The notes beneath the pieces are model-generated. The model did no database searches, was not told where the DNA came from, and saw nothing but the letters and a program-made list of their open reading frames with translations. Below, one piece after another: positions 1-7,455 of a DNA stretch of 64,000 nucleotides (position 1 is its first letter; each line of letters starts with the position of its first letter). This DNA is from Opitutaceae bacterium TAV5. GTDB lineage: Bacteria; Verrucomicrobiota; Verrucomicrobiia; Opitutales; Opitutaceae. The position numbers were made by a program, and so were the translations under genes. The DNA lies in the NCBI GenBank assembly GCA_000242935.3, contig CP007054.1:35832-99831 (forward strand). Direction: 5' to 3'.

Positions 1-159
1 GGTTTGCAGGCCGCTGGAGATGTCGGGGAGGGGCTGGTTGGGAGGGCCTTCGGCATCGAGGAGTGAGGCCAGGAGGCGGTCGAACAGTTCGGAGGTCGTG
101 GAGGACGGGGAAATCCCGAGCTTCCGGAATTCGCGGATGTATTCGATGAGGGAGGACAT
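1..159 (-). CDS. Mirror copy of RusA-like resolvase gene, 5' part only
   Basis: This is the reverse complement of 4027-4185. It encodes the first 53 residues of the RusA-HTH protein and is cut by the window edge. It is probably the same molecule read back along the other strand of the hairpin rather than a second gene. Confidence 0.7.
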   Translation of the reverse strand, partial: MSSLIEYIREFRKLGISPSSTTSELFDRLLASLLDAEGPPNQPLPDISSGLQT

Positions 160-165
160 GGCGGT

Positions 166-708
166 CTATCGCTTGCGGCCGTGTGCGGCCGTGGTGGATG
201 TGTCTGGTGCAGGTGGAAGCGGAGCGCCGGTGCCGGCGGGCCCGGCCCGCCGGGAGGCCTCGGGGATTTGTGGATGCACGTCCGGGAGGGGGATATGGCC
301 GTCGTGGTTAGCGCCGGGAACCTCGCTCCAGTCGGGTTCGGGATCTTCGTCCTGGTCCCATTGTGTCATGTCGCGGGCGATCTGCCGGGCTTCCTCCTCG
401 CGCATGCGATCGTCGTCGGAGAGACCGCCGGCGGTGCCGGCATCGAGGCCGGCGCGCGCGGCCGCGGTGGACGTGGAGGATGCCGGCGTCGCGCCGGCAG
501 CGGGAGACCGGCGGCGGTGCAGCTCGGAGAGTGCGGCCGCATGGCATTCGCGGAGGTTGGCGAACCATGCGCCGGCACGGACGCGCTCCAGCTCGGCGTC
601 GGGGATACGTGCGAGGTGTTCCGGGGAGACATCGAGGATCGAGGCACAGAGATCCGCAGGGAGATCCGAGGATTTCCAGGTGATGATGTCGTCGGAGTGA
701 AGGGACAT
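166..708 (-). CDS. Mirror copy of the 180-aa unknown gene
   Basis: This is the exact reverse complement of 3478-4020 and encodes an identical 180-aa protein; see that entry. It lies on the folded-back arm and should be counted as one locus with it if the end is a hairpin. Confidence 0.7.
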   Translation of the reverse strand: MSLHSDDIITWKSSDLPADLCASILDVSPEHLARIPDAELERVRAGAWFANLRECHAAALSELHRRRSPAAGATPASSTSTAAARAGLDAGTAGGLSDDDRMREEEARQIARDMTQWDQDEDPEPDWSEVPGANHDGHIPLPDVHPQIPEASRRAGPAGTGAPLPPAPDTSTTAAHGRKR

Positions 709-851
709 CGGAGTCAGGTGGTTGCGTTGATGATGTCGTCGGAGAGGGCGAGGAGCCGGGCACGGAGGCCCGGGCTGGCATGCAGCTTGCCGGAGGCCTC
801 GAAGTATTCTAGGATTGGATACGAAGTGGCATCCGGCAGGTTTTCCGGTGA

Positions 852-1715
852 TCAGACGCGGGCTTGGGTGAGGCGGACCGGTGCGGAGGCCTTTTGGGTC
901 TGTGTGGTTGTCCGGGGAGCCGGAAGGGGCGCAGAGTTGCCTTTGGATTTGATGACTTCGTACTCTTCGCGGGCTTGTTTGTTGGCGGTGGTAATATCCG
1001 GGGCCTTGCCCTGGACCACGAGCATATTGGCATAGGACGAGATGACGGTGTTGTGGAGTTTCATGCCGGTAAATTTCGTGGTCTTGGCAAGGTTGGTGCG
1101 CATGACTTCGTACCAGTTTTCGACCGGGGTGAAAGCCGGTTCCGGCGGTGCCTCCACCACCGGAGCCGGACTGAGGGTCCGGAATTTCTGGGAGACAGGG
1201 AAAGCGGCCTTGAGCAGCGTCCCGACAGCGGCGGGGTGCAACCAGACGGGATCTCCGGTTTCGGAGAATAATCCGAGGGGAACGAGCCGGCCGGCGACCG
1301 CCCCGTAGGCTCCCGGTGCGAAAGTCGGCAGGGCGGCGAGATGGGTCGGCTGCCCTGCCGAGCGTTTGAATGCCTCTCCTGCCTCGAAAAGAATCCGGGC
1401 TTCGGTTGCGCTTGCGGGCGTCCCCTGACGCCCAAACTGGAGGTGCACCATGTTCGAGGTGCGCCCGTAAGTAGCGGCGAGTGAGAGGACGGTTTCATTG
1501 ACGGCCTCCGCAAAGTCGGCCTCGATGGCGCTGCCTTCGGTGAGTTGGTTCACAACCGTGAGATCCTGGCCGTATTCGAGTGGCGGAGAATCCTTGATGG
1601 GGTAGTGGGGGGTGAACCCCGACATGCTCTTTTTCAGACGCTCGCGTATCCGTCCTGTCAATACGATGGCGCGCGGGCTGAGGTCGATTTTTCTGGCGAG
1701 TTCCGAAGTAGTCAT
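852..1715 (-). CDS. Mirror copy of the 287-aa telomere-proximal gene
   Basis: This is the exact reverse complement of 2471-3334, with the same CTAG-repeat palindrome upstream (1733-1750). See the right-arm copy for the description. If both telomeres of a linear element carried this terminal repeat, two true copies would exist, but the present sequence cannot show that. Confidence 0.7.
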   Translation of the reverse strand: MTTSELARKIDLSPRAIVLTGRIRERLKKSMSGFTPHYPIKDSPPLEYGQDLTVVNQLTEGSAIEADFAEAVNETVLSLAATYGRTSNMVHLQFGRQGTPASATEARILFEAGEAFKRSAGQPTHLAALPTFAPGAYGAVAGRLVPLGLFSETGDPVWLHPAAVGTLLKAAFPVSQKFRTLSPAPVVEAPPEPAFTPVENWYEVMRTNLAKTTKFTGMKLHNTVISSYANMLVVQGKAPDITTANKQAREEYEVIKSKGNSAPLPAPRTTTQTQKASAPVRLTQARV

Positions 1716-1732
1716 AGGTTGATAAAACGGAC

Positions 1733-1750
1733 ACTAGCTAGCTAGCTAGT
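1733..1750. promoter_or_regulatory. CTAG-repeat palindrome (left-arm copy)
   Basis: Mirror of 2436-2453: an 18-bp perfect palindrome containing four CTAG units in tandem, 17 bases ahead of the start codon of the 287-aa gene copy. Confidence 0.55.
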
Positions 1751-2005
1751 ACAGTGAATGCAACCATAAAAGCAAACAATAACCCATCTTTGGGTATGTT
1801 GCTCCCTACTGGCGAGTACAGCAAGCCATTCACGCCCGGAAACCTGCCTCTGGGGGCGAATATCGGGCCGTGGCGTCTCTCCCTCCCGGTTGGGCGGTGT
1901 GCAACCGGCCGGATGGTAGGCCGGCGGTGCAGCGGGTCGGGCACGCCAGCCGTAGGGCAGCACCCGCCCGCGCCTCTCCCCGCTCTCCGGTCGCGGTTTC
2001 CCTCC

Positions 2006-2180
2006 TTAGACTAAGGCTTAGACTAAGACTTAGATTAAGGCTTAGAGTAGCCTAGACCTTAAGTCTTAAGCGCGCACACTAGCACTTAGTTTTACTTAGT
2101 GCTTAAGTGTGCGCGCTAGACTAGGTCTTAAGGCTTAACTCTTAGCCTAAATCTTAGTCTAAGTCTTAGCCTAAGTCTTA
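2006..2180. other. Imperfect hairpin tip, candidate telomere
   Basis: The left side (2006-2090) and right side (2094-2180) flank a TTT loop at 2091-2093. They pair except at 13 sites, all of the form TTAG/TAAG or TAG/TTAAG. The first seven unpaired bases lie at 2007, 2013, 2019, 2025, 2031, 2037 and 2043, exactly six apart, alternating T opposite T with A opposite A. The next sites (2048-2082) are TAG on one side against TTAAG on the other, giving 2-base bulges in both directions. The last, at 2087, is again T opposite T. Incompletely paired hairpin ends are known in poxviruses, ASFV and chloroviruses. The telomere role here is inferred. Confidence 0.75.
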
Positions 2181-2470
2181 GGAGGGAAACCGCGACCGGA
2201 GAGCGGGGAGAGGCGCGGGCGGGTGCTGCCCTACGGCTGGCGTGCCCGACCCGCTGCACCGCCGGCCTACCATCCGGCCGGTTGCACACCGCCCAACCGG
2301 GAGGGAGAGACGCCACGGCCCGATATTCGCCCCCAGAGGCAGGTTTCCGGGCGTGAATGGCTTGCTGTACTCGCCAGTAGGGAGCAACATACCCAAAGAT
2401 GGGTTATTGTTTGCTTTTATGGTTGCATTCACTGTACTAGCTAGCTAGCTAGTGTCCGTTTTATCAACCT
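2181..2470. other. Telomere-proximal non-coding segment
   Basis: These 290 bases between the hairpin tip and the first gene (mirror 1716-2005) contain only short, unconvincing reading frames. The tip-proximal half is very GC-rich with several short CCGGCC-type palindromes. The last 80 bases turn AT-rich and carry the CTAG palindrome and presumably the promoter of the 287-aa gene. I see no RNA gene here. Confidence 0.5.
2436..2453. promoter_or_regulatory. CTAG-repeat palindrome, candidate operator
   Basis: ACTAGCTAGCTAGCTAGT is a perfect 18-bp palindrome made of four CTAG tetramers. It ends 17 bases before the ATG of the 287-aa gene. CTAG is generally rare in bacterial DNA, and the same tetramer recurs at the mismatched sites of the hairpin tip. 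One protein, perhaps the gene product itself, might bind both. That link is inference. Confidence 0.55.
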
Positions 2471-3334
2471 ATGACTACTTCGGAACTCGCCAGAAAAATC
2501 GACCTCAGCCCGCGCGCCATCGTATTGACAGGACGGATACGCGAGCGTCTGAAAAAGAGCATGTCGGGGTTCACCCCCCACTACCCCATCAAGGATTCTC
2601 CGCCACTCGAATACGGCCAGGATCTCACGGTTGTGAACCAACTCACCGAAGGCAGCGCCATCGAGGCCGACTTTGCGGAGGCCGTCAATGAAACCGTCCT
2701 CTCACTCGCCGCTACTTACGGGCGCACCTCGAACATGGTGCACCTCCAGTTTGGGCGTCAGGGGACGCCCGCAAGCGCAACCGAAGCCCGGATTCTTTTC
2801 GAGGCAGGAGAGGCATTCAAACGCTCGGCAGGGCAGCCGACCCATCTCGCCGCCCTGCCGACTTTCGCACCGGGAGCCTACGGGGCGGTCGCCGGCCGGC
2901 TCGTTCCCCTCGGATTATTCTCCGAAACCGGAGATCCCGTCTGGTTGCACCCCGCCGCTGTCGGGACGCTGCTCAAGGCCGCTTTCCCTGTCTCCCAGAA
3001 ATTCCGGACCCTCAGTCCGGCTCCGGTGGTGGAGGCACCGCCGGAACCGGCTTTCACCCCGGTCGAAAACTGGTACGAAGTCATGCGCACCAACCTTGCC
3101 AAGACCACGAAATTTACCGGCATGAAACTCCACAACACCGTCATCTCGTCCTATGCCAATATGCTCGTGGTCCAGGGCAAGGCCCCGGATATTACCACCG
3201 CCAACAAACAAGCCCGCGAAGAGTACGAAGTCATCAAATCCAAAGGCAACTCTGCGCCCCTTCCGGCTCCCCGGACAACCACACAGACCCAAAAGGCCTC
3301 CGCACCGGTCCGCCTCACCCAAGCCCGCGTCTGA
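2471..3334 (+). CDS. Telomere-proximal protein of unknown function
   Basis: This 287-aa protein is the gene nearest the replicon end. I do not recognise a family. Residues 1-30 are Ser/Thr/Arg/Lys-rich and could form a short helical DNA-contacting segment. The middle (60-200) is Ala/Gly/Leu-rich and looks globular. Residues 205-255 are predicted helical (NWYEVMRTNLAKTT...), and the last 35 residues are Pro/Thr/Ala-rich and probably disordered. There is no signal peptide or membrane segment. The ATG at 2471 follows the CTAG palindrome. Its position makes a telomere-binding or replication role plausible, but nothing in the sequence proves it. The reading frame stays open for 45 codons after its TGA stop. 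Confidence 0.7.
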   Translation: MTTSELARKIDLSPRAIVLTGRIRERLKKSMSGFTPHYPIKDSPPLEYGQDLTVVNQLTEGSAIEADFAEAVNETVLSLAATYGRTSNMVHLQFGRQGTPASATEARILFEAGEAFKRSAGQPTHLAALPTFAPGAYGAVAGRLVPLGLFSETGDPVWLHPAAVGTLLKAAFPVSQKFRTLSPAPVVEAPPEPAFTPVENWYEVMRTNLAKTTKFTGMKLHNTVISSYANMLVVQGKAPDITTANKQAREEYEVIKSKGNSAPLPAPRTTTQTQKASAPVRLTQARV

Positions 3335-3346
3335 TCACCGGAAAAC

Positions 3347-3472
3347 CTGCCGGATGCCACTTCGTATCCAATCCTAGAATACTTCGAGGCCTCCGGCAAG
3401 CTGCATGCCAGCCCGGGCCTCCGTGCCCGGCTCCTCGCCCTCTCCGACGACATCATCAACGCAACCACCTGA
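3347..3472 (+). CDS. Possible small ORF following the 287-aa gene
   Basis: In the same frame as the preceding gene, immediately past its TGA, lies an open stretch ending at the TGA at 3470-3472. Its codons give a protein-like string with residues such as YPILEYFEASGKLHASPGL. The only conventional start is a CTG at 3347 and no clear ribosome site precedes it. It could be a 41-aa protein, a stop-codon readthrough extension, or chance. Confidence 0.25.
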   Translation: MPDATSYPILEYFEASGKLHASPGLRARLLALSDDIINATT

Positions 3473-3477
3473 CTCCG

Positions 3478-4020
3478 ATGTCCCTTCACTCCGACGACAT
3501 CATCACCTGGAAATCCTCGGATCTCCCTGCGGATCTCTGTGCCTCGATCCTCGATGTCTCCCCGGAACACCTCGCACGTATCCCCGACGCCGAGCTGGAG
3601 CGCGTCCGTGCCGGCGCATGGTTCGCCAACCTCCGCGAATGCCATGCGGCCGCACTCTCCGAGCTGCACCGCCGCCGGTCTCCCGCTGCCGGCGCGACGC
3701 CGGCATCCTCCACGTCCACCGCGGCCGCGCGCGCCGGCCTCGATGCCGGCACCGCCGGCGGTCTCTCCGACGACGATCGCATGCGCGAGGAGGAAGCCCG
3801 GCAGATCGCCCGCGACATGACACAATGGGACCAGGACGAAGATCCCGAACCCGACTGGAGCGAGGTTCCCGGCGCTAACCACGACGGCCATATCCCCCTC
3901 CCGGACGTGCATCCACAAATCCCCGAGGCCTCCCGGCGGGCCGGGCCCGCCGGCACCGGCGCTCCGCTTCCACCTGCACCAGACACATCCACCACGGCCG
4001 CACACGGCCGCAAGCGATAG
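3478..4020 (+). CDS. Hypothetical 180-aa protein
   Basis: The family is not recognised. The N-terminal 70 residues (DDIITWKSSDLPADLCASILDV...) look folded and helical. Residues 70-180 are rich in Ala, Pro, Gly, Asp and Glu and are probably disordered, with an acidic patch around WDQDEDPEPDW. The gene sits between the 287-aa gene and the resolvase, with only 6 bases before the latter, so the last two are very likely co-transcribed. It lies wholly inside the terminal repeat. It has no signal peptide or membrane helix. A partner of the resolvase is possible but not shown. Confidence 0.6.
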   Translation: MSLHSDDIITWKSSDLPADLCASILDVSPEHLARIPDAELERVRAGAWFANLRECHAAALSELHRRRSPAAGATPASSTSTAAARAGLDAGTAGGLSDDDRMREEEARQIARDMTQWDQDEDPEPDWSEVPGANHDGHIPLPDVHPQIPEASRRAGPAGTGAPLPPAPDTSTTAAHGRKR

Positions 4021-4026
4021 ACCGCC

Positions 4027-5544
4027 ATGTCCTCCCTCATCGAATACATCCGCGAATTCCGGAAGCTCGGGATTTCCCCGTCCTCCACGACCTCCGAACT
4101 GTTCGACCGCCTCCTGGCCTCACTCCTCGATGCCGAAGGCCCTCCCAACCAGCCCCTCCCCGACATCTCCAGCGGCCTGCAAACCGTCGTCGTCCGCTCC
4201 GCCACCGGCCGACCCCTCTTCCTCGCCCATTCCTGGTTCACCCTCCACTGGACCTGCCTGCTCCTGGACATCCCTCCCGTCGTCATGGGACGGCCCACCG
4301 CCCTGCCCAGCCCCACCGGCAAGGGCCCTCCCCGCCTCGTCACCGACTACCAGAGCCAGAAATTCCAGAACAGGATCGGCCTGGCCTGCAAGGCCCTCGA
4401 CCTGCCCCCCCCGCAGCCCCCCTCCCGTGTCTGCTCCCACATCGATCCCCAGCGCACCTTCCTTGCCTGGGCCCCACACAACGGCATCCCCCCATGGGTG
4501 CGGGGCGACATCGACAACTTTGCCAAAAACGTCATGGACGGCCTCCAGAAGGCCCGCGTCGTCCAGAACGACCGCACGATCGCCGCCATCAACTTCCAGC
4601 GCGAGGACATCCCCCCTCCTGTCCTCTCCCTCGACCAGTTCCTCCTCGAAAAAATACTCGAGGCGAAAACACAGTTCCCGAAACTCAACCAGCGCAAGCT
4701 CGCCAAAATTGCCGGCGTCTCCGTCCGCACCACCTCCCGTCTCCTCCGGCTCCACCGCGCCACACCCGCTCCCGGTCCCGAATCCGACCCCCTCCTCGAT
4801 CCCGTACCGCCGGCACCGGCCGGCGAAACCCCTCCGCCTAACCCGCCGGCTCCCGCCGCTCCCGCGAAAAGGACCAAACCCGGGGCAGGGGAGAAGGCTG
4901 CAACCCCGCCAGACACCCCGCCACGCCAACGCCACGCACCCTCCGCGCCCTCCGCGCGGCCATCCGGACGTTCCCGCAAAAACACACCCCCCAGATCGCA
5001 CGCAATCGAGCCCCCTCCCGAATCCCCCCCCGCCGGCATCGAGCCCGGCCCTCCGCCCGCCGCCGCCGGCTCCGGCCGCTCCGGCGGCCGCAACCGCCGC
5101 GCCAGCCCCCCCGCCCGGATGACGGTTCCCCCCTCCCGCGCCAGCTCCCCCGCAGCCCCACCCGCACCGGATCTTCCCGCACCGCCCGCCGCCGCCATCG
5201 AGGCCGGCTCACCCGCCAGCCCCCCGGCCGGCACCGCCACCCCGACGGCCCGCGCCGGCTCCGCAGCCCCCCCCTCCTCTCCAACGAAAAAACCCCGCGC
5301 CCCCGGGCGCTTCAAGGGCCACAACAAAAAACTCGCCAAAGACAAAGCCGCACGCCTCGCACGCCAGGCCGACGCCGGCACTCCCCCCGCCGCCTCACCG
5401 CCGCCGGCTACGGCAAAGGCAAAGGCAAAGAGGAAAAACTTCGCCGCCTTCGCCGCCTTCAACAAACGCCGCCCCGACCCCGCTCTCGCCGCACTCCGCA
5501 ACAAACTCATCCAGTACCACCGCAAAAAATCCGGTTCCCCCTAG
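4027..5544 (+). CDS. RusA-family Holliday junction resolvase with HTH and basic tail
   Basis: This 505-aa protein carries a RusA-type nuclease domain at about 60-200. D161, D163, K167 and D182 match E. coli RusA D70, D72, K76 and D91 in identity and exact spacing, inside the signature DIDNFAKNVMDGL. RusA enzymes cut four-way junctions as dimers using Mg2+. An HTH of the KLAKIAGVSVRTTSRLLRL type follows at 219-244. Next comes about 180 residues of Pro/Ala/Arg/Gly-rich linker, then a Lys/Arg-rich tail (425-505). Ordinary RusA has about 120 residues and none of these additions. Being encoded across the boundary of the terminal palindrome suggests a role in resolving telomere junctions (inference). 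Generic phage-like recombination is the alternative. Confidence 0.85.
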   Translation: MSSLIEYIREFRKLGISPSSTTSELFDRLLASLLDAEGPPNQPLPDISSGLQTVVVRSATGRPLFLAHSWFTLHWTCLLLDIPPVVMGRPTALPSPTGKGPPRLVTDYQSQKFQNRIGLACKALDLPPPQPPSRVCSHIDPQRTFLAWAPHNGIPPWVRGDIDNFAKNVMDGLQKARVVQNDRTIAAINFQREDIPPPVLSLDQFLLEKILEAKTQFPKLNQRKLAKIAGVSVRTTSRLLRLHRATPAPGPESDPLLDPVPPAPAGETPPPNPPAPAAPAKRTKPGAGEKAATPPDTPPRQRHAPSAPSARPSGRSRKNTPPRSHAIEPPPESPPAGIEPGPPPAAAGSGRSGGRNRRASPPARMTVPPSRASSPAAPPAPDLPAPPAAAIEAGSPASPPAGTATPTARAGSAAPPSSPTKKPRAPGRFKGHNKKLAKDKAARLARQADAGTPPAASPPPATAKAKAKRKNFAAFAAFNKRRPDPALAALRNKLIQYHRKKSGSP

Positions 5545-5649
5545 CTCAGGTAGTGGCGCCTACAGCCACTCGCCTGCTGTAATCAGCCCCCTGCACCGCC
5601 CGGAAAAGGTCTTTACCAAAACAGCACTCCATCCATACTCGTACATGCC

Positions 5650-6021
5650 ATGCTCGCTGTGCAACTCGCCTACTTCATCGCCGTTCTGAGCGCAGCAACC
5701 TACCTAGTGCTGAAAAAAAGAACCCTGTGCTGGTTTCTCCTCTCCGTCCTCCCCGTACTCTTCATCTGTAGCTACCTCTCGGCAGGAACAATATTCCCGG
5801 ATTCCCCCATCCCCGGCTGGACCGAATTCGCAACCGCAGGACACCGGCACGCGCTCCTCGGCATCTTCCCCCTGTGGTACCTCGCCAATCTGGCACTGCT
5901 CGGCCTGGCCGTCACCATCTCCGCGGACTTCCTCCGCCTCGCCAAAAACACCGGCACCCCGGCGAGGCACAACCATAACCGCCTCCCTCCCCCACGCCTT
6001 CCGCCACCGCCGGCATCCTGA
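5650..6021 (+). CDS. Small membrane protein, hypothetical
   Basis: A 123-aa protein with about three hydrophobic helices (roughly residues 3-22, 27-47 and 70-95) and a Pro/His/Arg-rich cytoplasmic-type tail. No family is recognised. It lies 105 bases after the resolvase in the same orientation, outside the terminal repeat. It has ATG and no strong ribosome site. The hydrophobic pattern and codon bias make it more likely real than chance. Confidence 0.5.
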   Translation: MLAVQLAYFIAVLSAATYLVLKKRTLCWFLLSVLPVLFICSYLSAGTIFPDSPIPGWTEFATAGHRHALLGIFPLWYLANLALLGLAVTISADFLRLAKNTGTPARHNHNRLPPPRLPPPPAS

Positions 6022-6114
6022 CAGCATTCTGGCATCACCAATTCACCTTCAAACAGCCTCCACCGGCCCGATCATCACTCCCAACTCTCCAAACAGTTCC
6101 AAGACTTTCCAATC

Positions 6115-6369
6115 ATGAACCGCTCAACCGCCTACCTGCACATCGAATCCATCGCCGGGGAGGTTCTCCCCGAACCAGTCGCATCCCAACTTACAGCCAA
6201 CGAGTCATTCATGGAAAAACACTACGATGGCCTAATCAAAGCAGTCTCCGTAGTCGATCCAGATGGCACCGCCTACACAGCTTCCGAAAATGCCATTGCA
6301 ACCTACTCCGACTCCATCCGCAACGACCTGCGCAAACTGTATCCTCACGAATATCGGGATAAACGATGA
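6115..6369 (+). CDS. Hypothetical 84-aa protein
   Basis: A soluble, acidic-to-neutral 84-aa protein beginning MNRSTAYLHIES. No family is recognised. It is the last plus-strand gene before the convergent pilus operon. In the 130-base convergent gap, CATCC and GGATG at about 6389-6406 could form a weak hairpin. The moderate confidence rests on composition and length only. Confidence 0.45.
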   Translation: MNRSTAYLHIESIAGEVLPEPVASQLTANESFMEKHYDGLIKAVSVVDPDGTAYTASENAIATYSDSIRNDLRKLYPHEYRDKR

Positions 6370-6499
6370 CCACCAAACTCAGAAACATCCAGTCATATGG
6401 ATGTAGTCATGCGTGCCCAATTCGCTCTACTGCTTCCAGAATTGCATCCAGCATTAATGTTGCATTACGATAGCAAATAAACCCGAACGAAAAGAGAAA

Positions 6500-7453
6500 C
6501 TATTGCACGGTAATCGTAACAGGTGCAGCCAACATGAAACGCTGGACCTCGACACCAGGAGAAGAGGTACCTCTTCTCACAATGATCAGGCGTCCACTTG
6601 GAATTCCCTTAGCGAACTCTGAAAGGGTCGAACTCCGGGATACCCCAGAACCGGCCGCACAGTGAAGCGCATCAGAATAGGGGCCGATATCCACCCACAC
6701 AGAATCGGATGGGTGACTGTTTACAACCGTCAATTCATACTTCAACTGATTAATCCGTTGAACAATAAGGCGCGAGGCATTTGTGCGCCCGCCAGGTGTC
6801 TCATCCCACTCCTGATAAGCACTGGTCGAAAGGTGGCTACTCCATGCGGTTGGCGCAACGGTGCTTCCGCTTTCCCAACTATTATCCCAAAGTGAATTGA
6901 ATACATCAAGTTCAGTAGGGCCGGCAGGAAAAGTCAACTGACGTGAAAGTGGAGTGAGCATCGACACGAGTAAATACCTCTGGGAGTATTCATTATCAGG
7001 CCCGACGAGGAAAAACCGTTTCCACCGCCGTGAATTATACCAGACACCGGGTTCGGTCGGATCTAATGTTGAACCGATAAGCCTCTCCTGTCCACGAATC
7101 CTAGAAATCTTCTGCTGCCAGTCAGCAGAGGTAACGACAGCTTCTGAAGCAAGAAAATCATTTAGACCCAATGGGGGTTGAGCAATCGTGGAATTGCTAC
7201 CAATACCAGTACCGTAGAGAGCCCCAACATTTCTCAGGGTATCTACCTCCTCAAAACTTCTTTCAATGTCTTCTTTCAGTCCGGCGAGAATCTGCCTTTC
7301 GGCACGATTCTCGGCGGATTCAAGCATGCTCTGCACAGCCGGCGCTACGGCACCGGCCAGAATTCCGAGTACAACAATAGCAATGAAGATTCCGAGAAGC
7401 GTAAACCCACGTCGATCCATGCGCGAGTATCCAGACGAAGAATAATTAAACAT
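6500..7453 (-). CDS. Pseudopilin (type IV/GspG-K like) lacking Glu+5
   Basis: The 317-aa protein has a type III signal: the RRG before F17, then a hydrophobic helix (FTLLGIFIAIVVLGILAG), typical of prepilins cut by PilD after Gly16. The usual Glu at mature position +5 is Gly21 here. Among pseudopilins, GspK-type tip subunits characteristically lack this Glu, so this may be a minor tip pseudopilin. A large 280-residue C-terminal domain follows. It is the last gene of the pilus operon, 2 bases after the GspF-like gene. No prepilin peptidase gene lies in the window. Confidence 0.8.
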   Translation of the reverse strand: MFNYSSSGYSRMDRRGFTLLGIFIAIVVLGILAGAVAPAVQSMLESAENRAERQILAGLKEDIERSFEEVDTLRNVGALYGTGIGSNSTIAQPPLGLNDFLASEAVVTSADWQQKISRIRGQERLIGSTLDPTEPGVWYNSRRWKRFFLVGPDNEYSQRYLLVSMLTPLSRQLTFPAGPTELDVFNSLWDNSWESGSTVAPTAWSSHLSTSAYQEWDETPGGRTNASRLIVQRINQLKYELTVVNSHPSDSVWVDIGPYSDALHCAAGSGVSRSSTLSEFAKGIPSGRLIIVRRGTSSPGVEVQRFMLAAPVTITVQ

Positions 7454-7455
7454 AA

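Larger units (their letters stand above)
1..4185. repeat. 4.2-kb inverted repeat (fold-back of a replicon end)
   Basis: Base n is complementary to base 4186-n from the window edge to near the centre at 2093. Gene copies on the two arms give identical proteins, and the spot-checked non-coding parts also match. The arms diverge only in the central 175 bases. The repeat begins exactly at base 1 and its mirror ends inside the resolvase gene, so the left arm carries no unique sequence. This fits an assembly that read around a covalently closed terminal hairpin, or a head-to-head telomere junction. A genuine internal palindrome or a chimeric long read is less likely because the differences at the tip are highly patterned. 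Confidence 0.95.

Noticed and set aside
181..1035. Plus-strand 284-aa frame on the left arm and its mirror
   Set aside because: It is antisense to the 180-aa and 287-aa genes, low-complexity, and without a plausible start.
2006..2180. Simple tandem repeat or sequencing noise at the palindrome centre
   Set aside because: All 13 differences are at one motif type with fixed 6-base spacing and alternating T-T and A-A; random error would not do this. A systematic basecalling effect remains to be excluded.
4120..5525. Large minus-strand frames opposite the resolvase (293 and 392 aa)
   Set aside because: They are Gly/Arg/Ala-rich mirror images of a Pro/Ala-rich linker and cannot compete with intact RusA motifs.
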